From assembly GCF_000143415.4 (NCBI RefSeq), contig NW_003314269.1, positions 2,196,118 to 2,260,117 on the forward strand: a stretch of 64,000 nt of DNA, written 5' to 3'. Source of the stretch: Selaginella moellendorffii (Eukaryota; Streptophyta; Lycopodiopsida; Selaginellales; Selaginellaceae). The notes under the pieces are model-generated. The model was given only the letters and a program-made list of their open reading frames with translations, searched no databases and was not told where the DNA came from. A program made the position numbers and the translations under genes. This document shows positions 54,476-64,000 of the stretch, one piece after another; the first letter of the stretch is position 1; every line of letters begins with the position of its first letter.

Positions 54476-55860
54476 TTAGGCTGGTTTCGTTGCAGAGAAG
54501 AGAATGTATCGGCCGCTTGTCTGGCTCTTCCAATCAATTAAGCCACCGGCCTCTACAAGTTGCTGCAACTCCTTTTGTGTCCAGGCTTTAAAGGGGACCT
54601 GGAGCTGCATGATTGCCTGCAAAGAAGTATCATCCCACCCATAAGCCACCGACGAGTAACAAAGAAAGAACAAAATAAAAAATAAAAAAATGAAGAAAGA
54701 GCTCGAAAAGAAAGAAAAATATCATCGTTCGTCACCTCGCGAACAGGATTGATAATTCCATCTATCGGTGGAGGAGGTTCTGGAAACACGAAAGTACTCC
54801 CAACAAACAGGCCTTGTGGCCGGAGCACTCGAGATATTTCTGCCACCTTCATGATTTATATGTAAGATCAATGCCATGAGAGAAGTGGAGTGCGTACCGC
54901 TATGATTGGCTCGGGCCAGCAGTGGATTGCTGCCCCGGAATGCACGGCTGCTACGCTAGAGTTTGCAAGTGGAAGCCTGCCTGCGTCGGCTCTCAAAAGA
55001 ACACACTCACTGTTCATGAAAAATGTTAGGAAACTGCGCTTTCCAAAGAGCACGAAGAAAGAAACTTTTGGAATGAATAGCAAACCTCATGTCTAGAAAG
55101 CTATCGCTCTCCAGAAAACCCCGGCATTGCTCGAGCATTTCCTGAGAGTAGTCGGCCGCGATGACACGCTTGTAACTCTTGCTTGCGAGGAAGCGTCGAG
55201 TAAAACAGCCTCCGGCACAGCTGAGGTCCATGATGGTTTCTCCACGCGCGACGGGCTCTATGAGTTTCTGTGCCATTCTAAACTGGAGAACAGGAAACCA
55301 AGGAAAGAACAAAGAAAACTTATAAACGTCAATGCATGAAGAGACAAACCTCTTGATCGTAGCCGGGGAAGTTCCAGATCCAGAAAAGGTCGCGGTAGCC
55401 TCTGTCGTACGCGAATGCCAGCAACGGGTTCCTGTTTCACTCGCTATGCTACTGCTGTTAGTACTTGGACAAAAAGAAACGCAACGAACTTACTGGAAAA
55501 ACGAAGCTCCGAGTGGAGCTACTGTTGTCGGTGATATTGTCAAGTCGATGATCCCACTCGAGGTACTGGTGTACGACTTTTTGCAGCAATCACAGGCAAA
55601 TCTTGGAAAGTTCCTCGGTTGGTCATCGTTCTTGAAAGATTTGCGGCAAACAGGACACGCGAGCTCCAGCTTATCAGCTTTTTTTACGTTTGTTCCTGCC
55701 TGTAGAGAATGAAAACATCGTCAACAAACTACACCTCGACGGAGAATGAAGAACTTACAGAAGCAAACGCCTTGAATCTGGATCGCCCAATGGATGGTCG
55801 AGGAGGAGGAGCAAAGTGGAACCGAGAAAGACTCGTCCGCTGGAGAAGAAGCATCGCCAT
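54476..55860 (-). CDS. SAM-dependent methyltransferase, copy B (plastid type with zinc ribbon)
   Basis: Minus strand, ATG 55860, TAA 54476. I start at MAMLLLQRTSLSRFHFAPPP because this frame gives a Ser/Arg/Pro-rich transit peptide that splices cleanly (TCT|GTAAGT) to AGTNVKKADKLELACPVCRK. The zinc ribbon (CPVC...CDCCKKSYTSTSSGIIDL) and SAM domain follow: IMDLSCAGGCFTRRF, VIAADYSQEMLEQCR, LLRADAGRLPLANSSVAAVH, AIHCWPEPIIAVAEISRVLR, then PQGLFVGSTFVFPEPPPP. It ends GRYILFSATKPA. It is a tandem duplicate of the 52936-54319 gene with the same unusual CAGG in motif I. It is divergent from the ArsA-like gene with 49 bp between ATGs. Confidence 0.85.
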
Positions 55861-55909
55861 AAAAGTTCTTACCTAAAGCTTTGTCCATTTGATAGATAGA
55901 AAAGATAGC
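55861..55909. promoter_or_regulatory. 49-bp divergent spacer between methyltransferase B and the ArsA-like gene
   Basis: The two proposed start codons face away from each other at 55860 and 55910, with nothing but 49 bp between. The 5' UTRs must overlap or be very short, or promoter elements lie in the opposite gene's first exon. Both products carry plastid-like leaders, so co-expression is plausible but inferred. Confidence 0.55.
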
Positions 55910-57570
55910 ATGGCTTGTGCCATGGCCCCGAGTTGGGTGTGGCGAGGAAAAGAGAGAAAGATACAATGCAGGGCAGTGGCACAAGAGCAGCAGAAAAAGG
56001 AGGAGAAAAATCCCAAGCTGGTGACTTTCATTGGGAAAGGAGGAACTGGCAAGACAACCTGTAGCGTCTTGGCTGCTCAGGTACTACCATAGCTTTTCCA
56101 TGAATTCTCGTAACTCTTGGAACTCTATCTAGTTCTACGCCAGCATTGGCCTTCGGACGTGTTTAGTGATTCAGTCCCAGGATGTTACTGCTGATTTTCT
56201 TCTGGGTCATCAGCTCAAGCACCAGCCTACGAAAATTCTTGAGAATGGATCTCTCACAGCACTTCGACTCGAGACTACCAAGGTTTGCGTTCTATAGTTT
56301 TGTTTTTCTCAGTCGAGGTGGCTTTGGTCTTTCGCTTGCAGATTTTAGCACAGCCTTTGGAGCAAGTCAAGAAAGCGGACGGTCGAATAAGTTTCAGCCA
56401 AGGAGCTCTTCAGACGGAGGTTTGTTTGTGTTTTCGAGAACTTGTTATGTTTTTTTGTTTTTCTGGAGATGATGAGAAGTGTTTGGAACAGAGAAGGTTG
56501 CTGGTGAGGAGCTGAGCGTGTTGCCGGGCATGGATTCGATCATGGCTTTGTTCGTTCTGGACCAGCTGTGTGGCTTTGCTCGCCGGTTTTTTCCAAAACG
56601 CTCGAAAGTTTTCAAGCCCGAGTACGACGTTGTCGTCTACGACGGCCCAAACAGCGATGAGACTCTAAGAATGTTTGGATGTGCTGAAAGACTAAGGTAA
56701 GCCAAAAGCTTTCCAAACTTTGGAAGTTTTTCCTTCACGTACTTTTGATCCGCAGGTGGTACATGAATCGGTTTAGAAGCATTGCCGAGAAGACTGATAT
56801 TGGAAGAGTCGTACTTCCTTCCATTTTGAGACTCGCCGAAGCTTCACTGCTCGAAGATTTGTCGACTGAAAGATCAACTTCGGAGCTTTGGGAGCTAGCA
56901 AACACTGTTCTCCACGTAAAACACACATTTTCTATTTCTTTTCAGCTAAAAGTCTCTCGTTTCTTTGTTTTCCAGGGAGTTGAGCAGAACTTTGCCAATC
57001 CCAACACATTCTCCAGCTACATTGTGACCGATCCAAGGAGCAAACTGACAGAAAAAACGGCTCTCCGGTACTGGGGTTGTGCTGTGCAAGCCGGAGTTCA
57101 CGTTGCCGGAGTCGTCCACCACCAGAACTCCAGGGCTCAAACTTGGAAAGAAGGTTTCTCTTCTCTGCCCGTGGCTTCCATTCCAGAACTAACCTTCGGT
57201 GAGAGTCCACCCAGCTGGGAGCAAATTCTTTCGAGCCTCGACAAACAAACTTGCGAAGTATTGCGGGGAGATGGCTCGTCGGTTTCGACCCCGCCAGTTT
57301 CGCTAGATCACTCGTCTGGGACAGTCACTTGTTTCTTGCCAGGATTTGACAAAGCCGACGTCAAGCTCTCCCAGGTAAGCCACTGTTCCTCGATTCAATC
57401 CTTCCTGAAGGAAAGAAAGAAACGGTTTTGTTTTCCAGCTGAAACGATCGGAGCTGCTGCTGGATGCCGGAGATCAGAAGAGAGTGATCAAGCTCCCGCC
57501 GCAAATGCACGGCAAAGTTAAGGGAGCAAAGTTCCAAGACAAGAGTCTGATCATCCAAATGACCGCCTAA
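55910..57570 (+). CDS. ArsA/GET3-like ATPase, chloroplastic, with C-terminal HSP20-like domain
   Basis: A spliced + strand gene from ATG 55910 ([20 protein letters not shown], leader) to TAA 57568. The P-loop is [17 protein letters not shown], the deviant Walker A of ArsA/Get3. The switch-like part is [40 protein letters not shown] and [20 protein letters not shown] follow. The C-terminus, [20 protein letters not shown]...[18 protein letters not shown], is the ArsA-associated HSP20-like domain. No paired cysteines as in GET3 are obvious. It matches the plant At1g26090-like family, of unknown role in the plastid. An anion-pump or tail-anchored-protein role is not supported by the residues seen. 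It is convergent with the PPR gene (61 bp between stops). Confidence 0.85.
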
Positions 57571-57631
57571 AGAACAATGGAAGAGTTTTGCCAGTCTCTG
57601 CGAAGATCGAACGAGAAAATGGATTTTGCTT

Positions 57632-60436
57632 CTAGTCACCTCCATTCGCGTAGCAGCTCTGGTCGGCAACAACGTTTGCAAAGGCGACATACCTCCCAGA
57701 GTTCTTCGCGTCGGCAGCCACAGCGTGGCTGGAAATCCTCTTGGCTCGCTCCAAATCCCCCTGGGTTCCACAGGCAGTGAGGAGCGACCCCCACGCAACA
57801 TCGTTTGGGAAGAAAGGCATGGCTTTGATGAGCTCCTCTGCGAGCTCGAGCTGGCCCAACCTCGACACGATATCAACCATCCACTGGTACTGCTCGCGGC
57901 CGGGCCTCACCCCCAGATCTCTCGCCAGTAGCACGAAGTAGCTCGAGGCCTCCTCGAGCAAGCCAGTGTGGCTGCAAGCGCGAAGAACTCCCGAGAAGGT
58001 GGTGGCGTCGGCTTTGATCCCGTGGAGAAGCATTGAGTGGAAGTGCTGGAGCGCAGATTGGCCGCAGTGAGAGTGAGCGAAACCGGCGATGATCGCGTTC
58101 CAAGACGTGAGATTGGGACGCGGGATGTTGTCGAAGATCTCCAGCGCTTGCGAGAGATGCCCGGCCTGGGCAAAAGCCGCGAGGATCGTGTTCCACGCGA
58201 CGATGTCTTTGTGGGGTGTTTGATCGAAGAGCTCGCGCGCGGGGCCGAGATTGGACGCGCGGGCGAATCCAGCCACCATTGCCGTGTAGCTAGCTGCGTC
58301 CTTCTCTTCCATGGATTGGAAGATTTCCAGAGCTCGCTCCATCTCGCCGATCTGGGCGTGCCCGGCGAGCACTGCGTTCTTGGCGCCAATTGTTTCAAAC
58401 CCCGGTGGTATATTCTCCAAGAGCTCTTCCGCCATTTCAAGATTCCCGCGCTGGGCGAACCCGCCGATCATGGCCGTCCACGTGGCCGCGTCGCGGGAAT
58501 CCGACGGCATCGCGTCGAAGAGGGCCCTCGCCTCGCCAAGGTTGCCATTCTCTGCGTAGGCCGCGATCAAGGCGTTCCAGGCTATGGGCGATCGATCGCT
58601 AGCAGCGCTTTGCTCGAAGATCCTCCTCGCCTCTTTCAGCTGCCCCCGATTCGCGTAGCCCTGGACAATCGCCGCCCAGGCCCCCGACGCCTGCTCCGGA
58701 GCCTCGTCGAAGATCGAGCGCGCCTCCTCGAGATCGCCGAGCTGCGCGACGGCAGCGATCATCGCGACCCACGAGCCCCGATCGCGTTGCGGCATCGCGA
58801 GGAAGACGCTCCTGGCGCAATCGAGGTCCCTCTCGCCGCGCGAGCAAGCGCCCAGCAGAGCATTCCACGAGAGGACGTTCCTCTCCGGCATGGAATCAAA
58901 GAGCTCCATCACCCGCGAGAGAGGCAGATGATCCGCCCGCCCGATCGCCGCCAGGAGCACCGTCCAGGCCACCACGTCCCTCTCCGGCATCGCCCAGAAG
59001 AGGCTCTGCGCTTGCTCGATCCGGTCGGCCTCGCAAAACCCCGCCACCATCGTCGTGTAGGAGAAAGAATTCCTGCAAGGCATCGCCAAGAACACTCTCT
59101 CGGCATCTTCCAGAAATCTACGACCTCTCTGCGCGAATCCCTGGAGCATCGTCGCCCAGGCCACCCCATCTCTCCTCTCCATGGCATCAAACACGGCCTT
59201 TGCTCGATCGATCGCGCCGGAAGAGAGCAGCGCTCGAAGCATCGCCGTGTGGGCGACAGTATCCTTAAGCTGCTCGGGCATGGCGGCGAAGAGCTCCTCC
59301 GCGGCGGCAAAGTGGCGGCGCTGCGCGAGCGAGGCGATGGCAGAGGTCCAGGAGAAGGAATCCGGCTGTGGGATCCGGTGGAAGAGCGCCCGCCCCTCCT
59401 CGATCATGCCTGCGGTGATTGTCGCTTTGACAAGCTCGTTCCACGCAACAACACTGTGTTTAGGCATTCGATCAAAGTGATTTTTCGCGGCGGAGATGTC
59501 TTCGTTGGAGCAAAACGCCGCCAGCATTGCTGTCCACGAGACAAGATCACGCTTCTCCATGGAATCGAAGGCGTGTTTCGCGGCAAGCATTTGCCCCGCT
59601 TGGGCATTTGCTATGATCATCGTGGTCCACGCAACGTGATCCTGGTAGAGCATGGTTTCAAAGATCATCTTCGCCAGATCGTGCTTAGAGTGCTTAACAC
59701 ACGACTTGAGCATTGCGGTTGATGACACTTTGTCCCACATTGGCATGCTCTTGAATACCGAAAGAGATTCCTCAAAATACCCGTTCTCGGCAAATGCATC
59801 CGAGAGAGTGATCCAGCTCAGGCAGTTTCTCTCGCGCATTACATCGAAAACCATTTTGCAAAAAGGTACATTACCGTGCTTGCTAAAAGCAGCTATCATT
59901 GTTGTCGCAGACACAACGCAATGGAGTGGCATGAAATCAAACGCTTTCTTCGCTTCCAGAAAATGCCCCATTTGGGCATTTGCCTCAGCCATGACAGTCC
60001 AGGCGATTTCGTTCCTTTCGGGCATATGATCAAAGAGGGCCTTGCTCTCAAGCCAAAGCCCGCGTCCAGAGAAAGCTTTCAACACAGCAGTGGAGCTCAA
60101 AACATTTCTCTCCGGCATCAATTCCAGCAATCTATACGCATCCCACGCATACCCATTCTGGGCATATGCAGTAACGAGCATTGTCCACGAGAAGCTGTTC
60201 CGCGCGGCCGTGTTCTCGAACACCACCTTCGCGTCTTCCACACTTCCACACTTGCCATACATTTGGAGCACCAGATTCGAGAGAAAAGGTCCCCGGCTGC
60301 TGTCATCATGCTCGCTGCGAGAGGCGAGAATGGCGCCATGGAGCTCTCTCGCTCTTTCCAAATCCCTGGAGCCACCAACAAGCCTCAAGAGCCTCTGCCA
60401 CTCGAAATCACGGAGCCCTCCTCCACCCCCGAGCAT
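57632..60436 (-). CDS. S-motif pentatricopeptide repeat protein, about 934 aa
   Basis: An intronless minus-strand frame ending at 57632. I use the ATG at 60436 (MLGGGGGLRDFEWQRLLRLV). After one L-like unit (NLVLQMYGKCGSVEDAKVVF) there are about 23 tandem units of roughly 31 residues (AWNTILAAFAQAGHLSQALE is one). A short PLS/E-like end follows (YQWMVDIVSRLGQLELAEEL, VAWGSLLTACGTQGDLERAK) and the frame stops after RYVAFANVVADQSCYANGGD, with no E+ or DYW. It is therefore an S-array PPR like 22377-24623 but longer. Its code residues are mostly Thr plus Asp or Asn (reading G or A), with many irregular pairs. It is likely an organelle RNA-binding protein. It is convergent with the ArsA-like gene. 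Confidence 0.88.
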   Translation of the reverse strand: MLGGGGGLRDFEWQRLLRLVGGSRDLERARELHGAILASRSEHDDSSRGPFLSNLVLQMYGKCGSVEDAKVVFENTAARNSFSWTMLVTAYAQNGYAWDAYRLLELMPERNVLSSTAVLKAFSGRGLWLESKALFDHMPERNEIAWTVMAEANAQMGHFLEAKKAFDFMPLHCVVSATTMIAAFSKHGNVPFCKMVFDVMRERNCLSWITLSDAFAENGYFEESLSVFKSMPMWDKVSSTAMLKSCVKHSKHDLAKMIFETMLYQDHVAWTTMIIANAQAGQMLAAKHAFDSMEKRDLVSWTAMLAAFCSNEDISAAKNHFDRMPKHSVVAWNELVKATITAGMIEEGRALFHRIPQPDSFSWTSAIASLAQRRHFAAAEELFAAMPEQLKDTVAHTAMLRALLSSGAIDRAKAVFDAMERRDGVAWATMLQGFAQRGRRFLEDAERVFLAMPCRNSFSYTTMVAGFCEADRIEQAQSLFWAMPERDVVAWTVLLAAIGRADHLPLSRVMELFDSMPERNVLSWNALLGACSRGERDLDCARSVFLAMPQRDRGSWVAMIAAVAQLGDLEEARSIFDEAPEQASGAWAAIVQGYANRGQLKEARRIFEQSAASDRSPIAWNALIAAYAENGNLGEARALFDAMPSDSRDAATWTAMIGGFAQRGNLEMAEELLENIPPGFETIGAKNAVLAGHAQIGEMERALEIFQSMEEKDAASYTAMVAGFARASNLGPARELFDQTPHKDIVAWNTILAAFAQAGHLSQALEIFDNIPRPNLTSWNAIIAGFAHSHCGQSALQHFHSMLLHGIKADATTFSGVLRACSHTGLLEEASSYFVLLARDLGVRPGREQYQWMVDIVSRLGQLELAEELIKAMPFFPNDVAWGSLLTACGTQGDLERAKRISSHAVAADAKNSGRYVAFANVVADQSCYANGGD

Positions 60437-60629
60437 AAACCATTTAAAACGTGGGAGGCTAACAACTTGCAAGTTTGACTATTTTGAGAACGAAGCTCAT
60501 GGTGGTCTCGAGCAATACTTCCAGATCAAAGCTCTCAAGCAACGATGGCTAGAAAAGAGATCAAGTGATCGACCCAAAGAGCTTATTGCATAGCCAAGAG
60601 GAGCTCTTGCTGGGCTATATACACAAAGC

Positions 60630-61400
60630 TCAGAGGTAGTGGTGGAAGATCTCCCAGAGCGGCGAGACGAAGAGGAGGAGGATGCCAATGGTGTTTGGGA
60701 TGCCGTTTTGGGCGGCGAACGCCTTGCGGAAGCCACCGGCATTGTTGATGTGCTGGACGAGGAGGTAGCAGCCGATTGCCAAGCTCACGATTATCCCAGC
60801 CAAGCTGTTCCTCACCGAGTTGGCCAGGAGGTTTGGAGCAACGACGATGAGGAGGATGAGTGACACGGGCAGCTCCGCTTCCTCTGCGAAGGTTACAAGA
60901 ACTCAAAACTCAAGAAACTTGAATGCTTTTCTGGTTCAAGTACCTGGGAACTTTCGGGGGATGAAGAGACGGACAATAACAGTGATGAGGGAAATCCACT
61001 TGCCGACCTCGCCCCTGTCACACTAAATCGTGAAACCGAAGTAGAAGAACTTGGAAAACTAGCACCTGAAGAAGCCGAAGAGGATTGGAGGAAGGTTGAG
61101 CCAGATGTAAGGCACCAGCAGCCCGGTCAGGAGATCAGTCTTCCAGTGGGTTCTATCCACAACAATGAGGAATCTGCGCAAGCCAAGATCATCCAAGCAA
61201 GTGAGAACTCAGGGAAAAAACACCTGTGTGACTTACATGGCAGCTATGGTTGCAAGCCATCTCAGGAATCCAAAATGCCCCGCAGAAACGGTAGCGGCGA
61301 GCTGGATCCCGATATCACGGGACGCGGTGCCAATGGCCCTCAGATCCTGGTATATAGCCTCCGAAGGCTGCACTTGGAGCAAGTTCCTGTGATAGACCAT
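60630..61400 (-). CDS. COR413: COR413-family membrane protein
   Basis: A spliced minus-strand gene from ATG 61400 (MVYHRNLLQVQPSEAIYQDL) to TGA 60630, about four exons. The protein is a multi-pass membrane protein: FGFLRWLATIAAI joined to FLIVVDRTHWKTDLLTGLLV, then PYIWLNLPPILFGFF, GEVGKWISLITVIVRLFIPR and LLIVVAPNLLANSVRNSLAG. The family end NAGGFRKAFAAQNGIPNTIG...ILLLFVSPLWEIFHHYL is clear. Family knowledge: COR413 proteins reside in the plasma or thylakoid/inner plastid membrane and are induced by cold and drought in several plants. No transit peptide is evident, favouring the plasma-membrane subgroup. Confidence 0.88.
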
Positions 61401-61772
61401 GGTGGCTTTTCGATCAATCGACCTGGAAAAGAACAAAAACTCGGCAATCAGCGCATTAAGAGCCGAAGGACTTACTCTGCGAGTAGTGTCCCAAGCTCGC
61501 TTGCCCCTCTTGTGACACGAAAAGATAGATATAGCGTCACTGTAACGTGATAAGCGTATCTTTAGACTCTCTTAAGCGACTGTTTATCACACCTTTCGAC
61601 GAGTATGATAAAACTTGACGGAAGTAATATGATGCCGACACGGCGAGTGGATGAATCCCAAAAACGTGGCGAGCGGAAATCGCCACAGCTGTATCGTAGT
61701 CAAAAAATTTGGCAGTCCCACATGGATCACGCTGGATTGCCCGATGACAAAGTTGGACAGCTGCTTAAACTT

Positions 61773-63984
61773 CTATTTGAGCAAGAAAAACGGCTCAAAA
61801 TCCGGGCAGTAGCTGTCATGCATGGAAGCTCGGAAAGAATCGGCAACCAAGTTCATGCCGGTGCTTTGCTCGACCGCTTGGAGTAATCTGGAGAGCAAGT
61901 TAGAAATCATGGGACTCAGAGGTACCTCATTTAGCGATGTCAGCTCCAAAAGACTCCCTTTTAGAGCTTGCAGGGAGCTTAAAGACGAGTTTCCTGTGGT
62001 TTTCGGTGTTGATAGCACTAATAATCCGAGCAAGGTCCTGTATAGGTGCTTGAACACGTCCTGGTGGTTTGTTATGCCTCCGACCCAGTGCGTTGATCGC
62101 TGGAGCTCCAAACACCACTTTGCACAAGCCACTGCCTGGTCCAGGAATTTGCCTCGCCATTTGGTGACAAACTCGGTCGAGTGTTCCGGCGAGTCGAGGA
62201 AGCTTTCGATGTGCGAGCAGCAAAGTTGGACCACCAGTAGCTGCTCCTCGTGGTGGTTATCGAGCTCTTTGTCGAACAGCTTACGGACCAAGTCTGTGTT
62301 CTGGAGGCCTCCAAAACGAGAGCTGTCGTCGCCCAGTATCCACCCAGCAAGAAAGTCGTAGAAGAAATCGCATTCCTGGAACTGGAGCTTCAGGAATGCG
62401 AGGCTCGTTTCCAGCACCCTCTCCACTTGAGCTGGAACGCTAGCATGCGGAGCTTTGAAAACGGGTACCATGACGTCCTGGAGGGCTAACGCAAGCTGCT
62501 GGCGTAGAACAATGTCTTCGTCCTCCAAAAGGTTGATGGTTACCGACCAGACGCTCAGAACTATTTTCCTGTACCACTTCAACCTCGGAGACACTGCCAC
62601 CATCCTGGTATTCTCCCTGAGCCACTTAGACTCCTCCAAGCACCTCGAGGAGATTATTGCCGAAGAAATCGCTCTCCTCAAGTTTACAGGCTCGCTGGCC
62701 GCACTGTGGCGTCGTATCAGATCGTTCCATGTCTCGAGCACCCCGCGAAAGACTTCCCAGTCGGAGTCGTCCAAGTCCCTGTCCACCATCTCGGCCTTCA
62801 TTGAGACGAGAAGGTGTTGCATGCAATTGCCGAGACAACGTACTGCAGATTCCCTTGTCTTGGAGACCTTGGAGGTGTTGTAAATTCCGAGTAACGTGTT
62901 CCATATCTTGAAAGGGTCCTGCTGAGGATCGTTGCCAACTGCGAGAAGGTTCCATCTCAGAAAAACCTGTAATATGCGCTTGACGCATCTGGGATGAAGC
63001 TCCGTATATAAACGCTCTGCTAGCAGGCCACGCAACATTCTCGCGTCCAACTGTGTGAAAGCAACAGCGAAATTTTCGTTTACTTGTTGTGTCGAGAATG
63101 ACTTTAGCGCCTTCAGTGTTGCCAGTCTAACCTCGTACATCTTGTCAGCCAGCGCTTCTCGTAAAGTCGTATAAAATGTTTTCGTGTCCGTTGTCATTGC
63201 TGCTGCAGACTGATCCAGTGTCTGGTACTGGCCCGAAGCGGTATCAGCGTTAGAAGTTTGCCAACCTCGCAGAATTGTGCTGAAGTAGATATACGCAGCT
63301 AGTCCTTTCAAATCCACAAGCGTCGAGTCCCACGGCTTTGCGGAACTGTCGCTATGGCTGATACTTTGGCTGCTGAGGTGCAAAAGTACCGGCCGGAGTT
63401 GTTGCATGGTTTCCCGCACTGATGGCACCTGTTGGCACTGATAAGCAAGTTCCAGAAGATCTTGTAAAACTCCAAGAAATGCTGCAACCGCTATAAAACA
63501 CGATGTCCGGTTTATCGTGCCAAGTAGTGTGCACTCTTTGATCCTGTCGAAAACCTGCACCACGATCTGTCCCTGCTGTTCCTGCTGGGATACCTCCGTA
63601 CAGTTGGATTTAAGAAGCGATGATAGCTGCAGTAAAACGCCGTGGATGGTGTTGTAACGCACTGGCTGCTTCGATAACTGGCAACAGAGCTCCAGCAGAA
63701 CGTTCAAAAGGTTCTCCGCGGTGACAAGCGGTGCTAAAGCACGAGATGCGAGAACTCGGAGCTTTAAATTGCACTGAGTTGCACAACGCACGACGGACGG
63801 CATGAATGCTGAAGGGCTCAGCCAGTCGTCCGTCCTTGTGTTGACAATCGATGGCCTCAGACGCGACAGAATCACCAGAATCGGTGCAAGGCTCGGATGA
63901 AGCCGGCTTTGCGTCACCCCCTGTTGTAAGTTCATGGTAGCACATTCTAGTTCCTCCAGAAGGAACGGATGAAGAGCGGGATAC
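61773..63984 (-). CDS. THADA: THADA homologue (tRNA 2'-O-methyltransferase regulator), 3' exon, gene cut by window edge
   Basis: The last exon is a 2.2-kb open frame from a clean acceptor (TTTCAG|GTATCCC) at 63984 to the stop at 61773. It begins YPALHPFLLEELECATMNLQ, matching the segment after the DUF2428 domain in plant and animal THADA. It continues as helical-repeat sequence with RLRPSIVNTRTDDWLSPSAF, CNLKLRVLASRALAPLVTAE and RYNTIHGVLLQLSSLLKS. The last residues are SYCPDFEPFFLLK. The N-terminal two thirds, including most of DUF2428, lie beyond 64000. Family knowledge: THADA (yeast Trm732) partners with the Trm7/FTSJ1-type enzyme for ribose methylation of tRNA position 32. The stop is 372 bp from the COR413 start on the same strand. 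Confidence 0.85.
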
Positions 63985-64000
63985 CTGAAATCGAAACATG

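Noticed and set aside
58037-59722. A 561-codon open frame antisense to the PPR gene at 57632-60436
   Set aside because: It lies wholly opposite a clear PPR array and mirrors its 31-residue period in another frame; the GC-rich codon pattern of the real gene keeps it open.
60437-60472. Extension of the 57632-60436 PPR upstream of the ATG
   Set aside because: The extra codons begin at a TTG, not an ATG.
1-64000. CRISPR arrays, bacterial operons or phage genes
   Set aside because: No direct-repeat/spacer pattern; the genes are intron-split plant genes throughout.

Overview
This is nuclear DNA of a land plant, and the style fits a lycophyte such as Selaginella. Introns are very short, many only 55-90 bp. 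Intergenic gaps in the gene-rich parts are tens of base pairs. There are three intronless PPR genes, two of them built from tandem 31-residue S-type motifs. The encoded proteins are plant-specific: HD-Zip II, COR413, the DUF547/MIP1-zipper family and a Kdo-pathway isomerase. The organism call is an inference; no organism marker was searched.

Layout. 1-1.7 kb: decayed coding fragments. 1.7-3.1 kb: an unrecognised intronless 452-aa gene (-). 3.9-4.3 kb: ribosomal protein eS27 (-). 5.5-7.5 kb: 2-oxoglutarate dehydrogenase E2 (+). 7.8-10.3 kb: a PLS-type PPR gene (+). 11.9-13.6 kb: a proline-rich membrane protein (-) divergent from ribosomal protein eS30 (+). 14.4-17.2 kb: MIP1-zipper/DUF547 protein (-). 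20.8-24.6 kb: arabinose-5-phosphate isomerase (-) divergent from an S-motif PPR gene (+). 24.6-39.3 kb: a strongly AT-rich repeat island. It holds a MITE-like inverted repeat, a decayed gypsy integrase, and two copies of one short-LTR Ty3/gypsy family in opposite orientations. 39.4-45.7 kb: a GGCT/AIG2-like gene (+), a HAD pyrimidine-nucleotidase-like gene (-), and a bestrophin-like chloride channel (-) divergent from a nucleolar PUF protein (+). 47.5-48.8 kb: HD-Zip II factor (-). 51.9-64 kb: a dense block with a small membrane protein, two tandem methyltransferases, an ArsA-like ATPase divergent from the second methyltransferase, a 23-motif S-type PPR gene, COR413, and the 3' part of a THADA homologue cut by the window edge.

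Functionally these are mostly housekeeping and organelle genes: cytosolic ribosome (eS27, eS30), ribosome biogenesis (PUF), tRNA modification (THADA), mitochondrial TCA cycle (E2), cell-wall Kdo synthesis (isomerase), plastid proteins (methyltransferases, ArsA-like, bestrophin-like) and organelle RNA binding (PPRs). The ribosome-related genes have telo-box promoter motifs. The most unusual items are the S-motif PPR whose motif code reads as a U-rich site ending in AUGG, very short divergent promoters, and the inverted pair of short-LTR elements in an AT-rich island.
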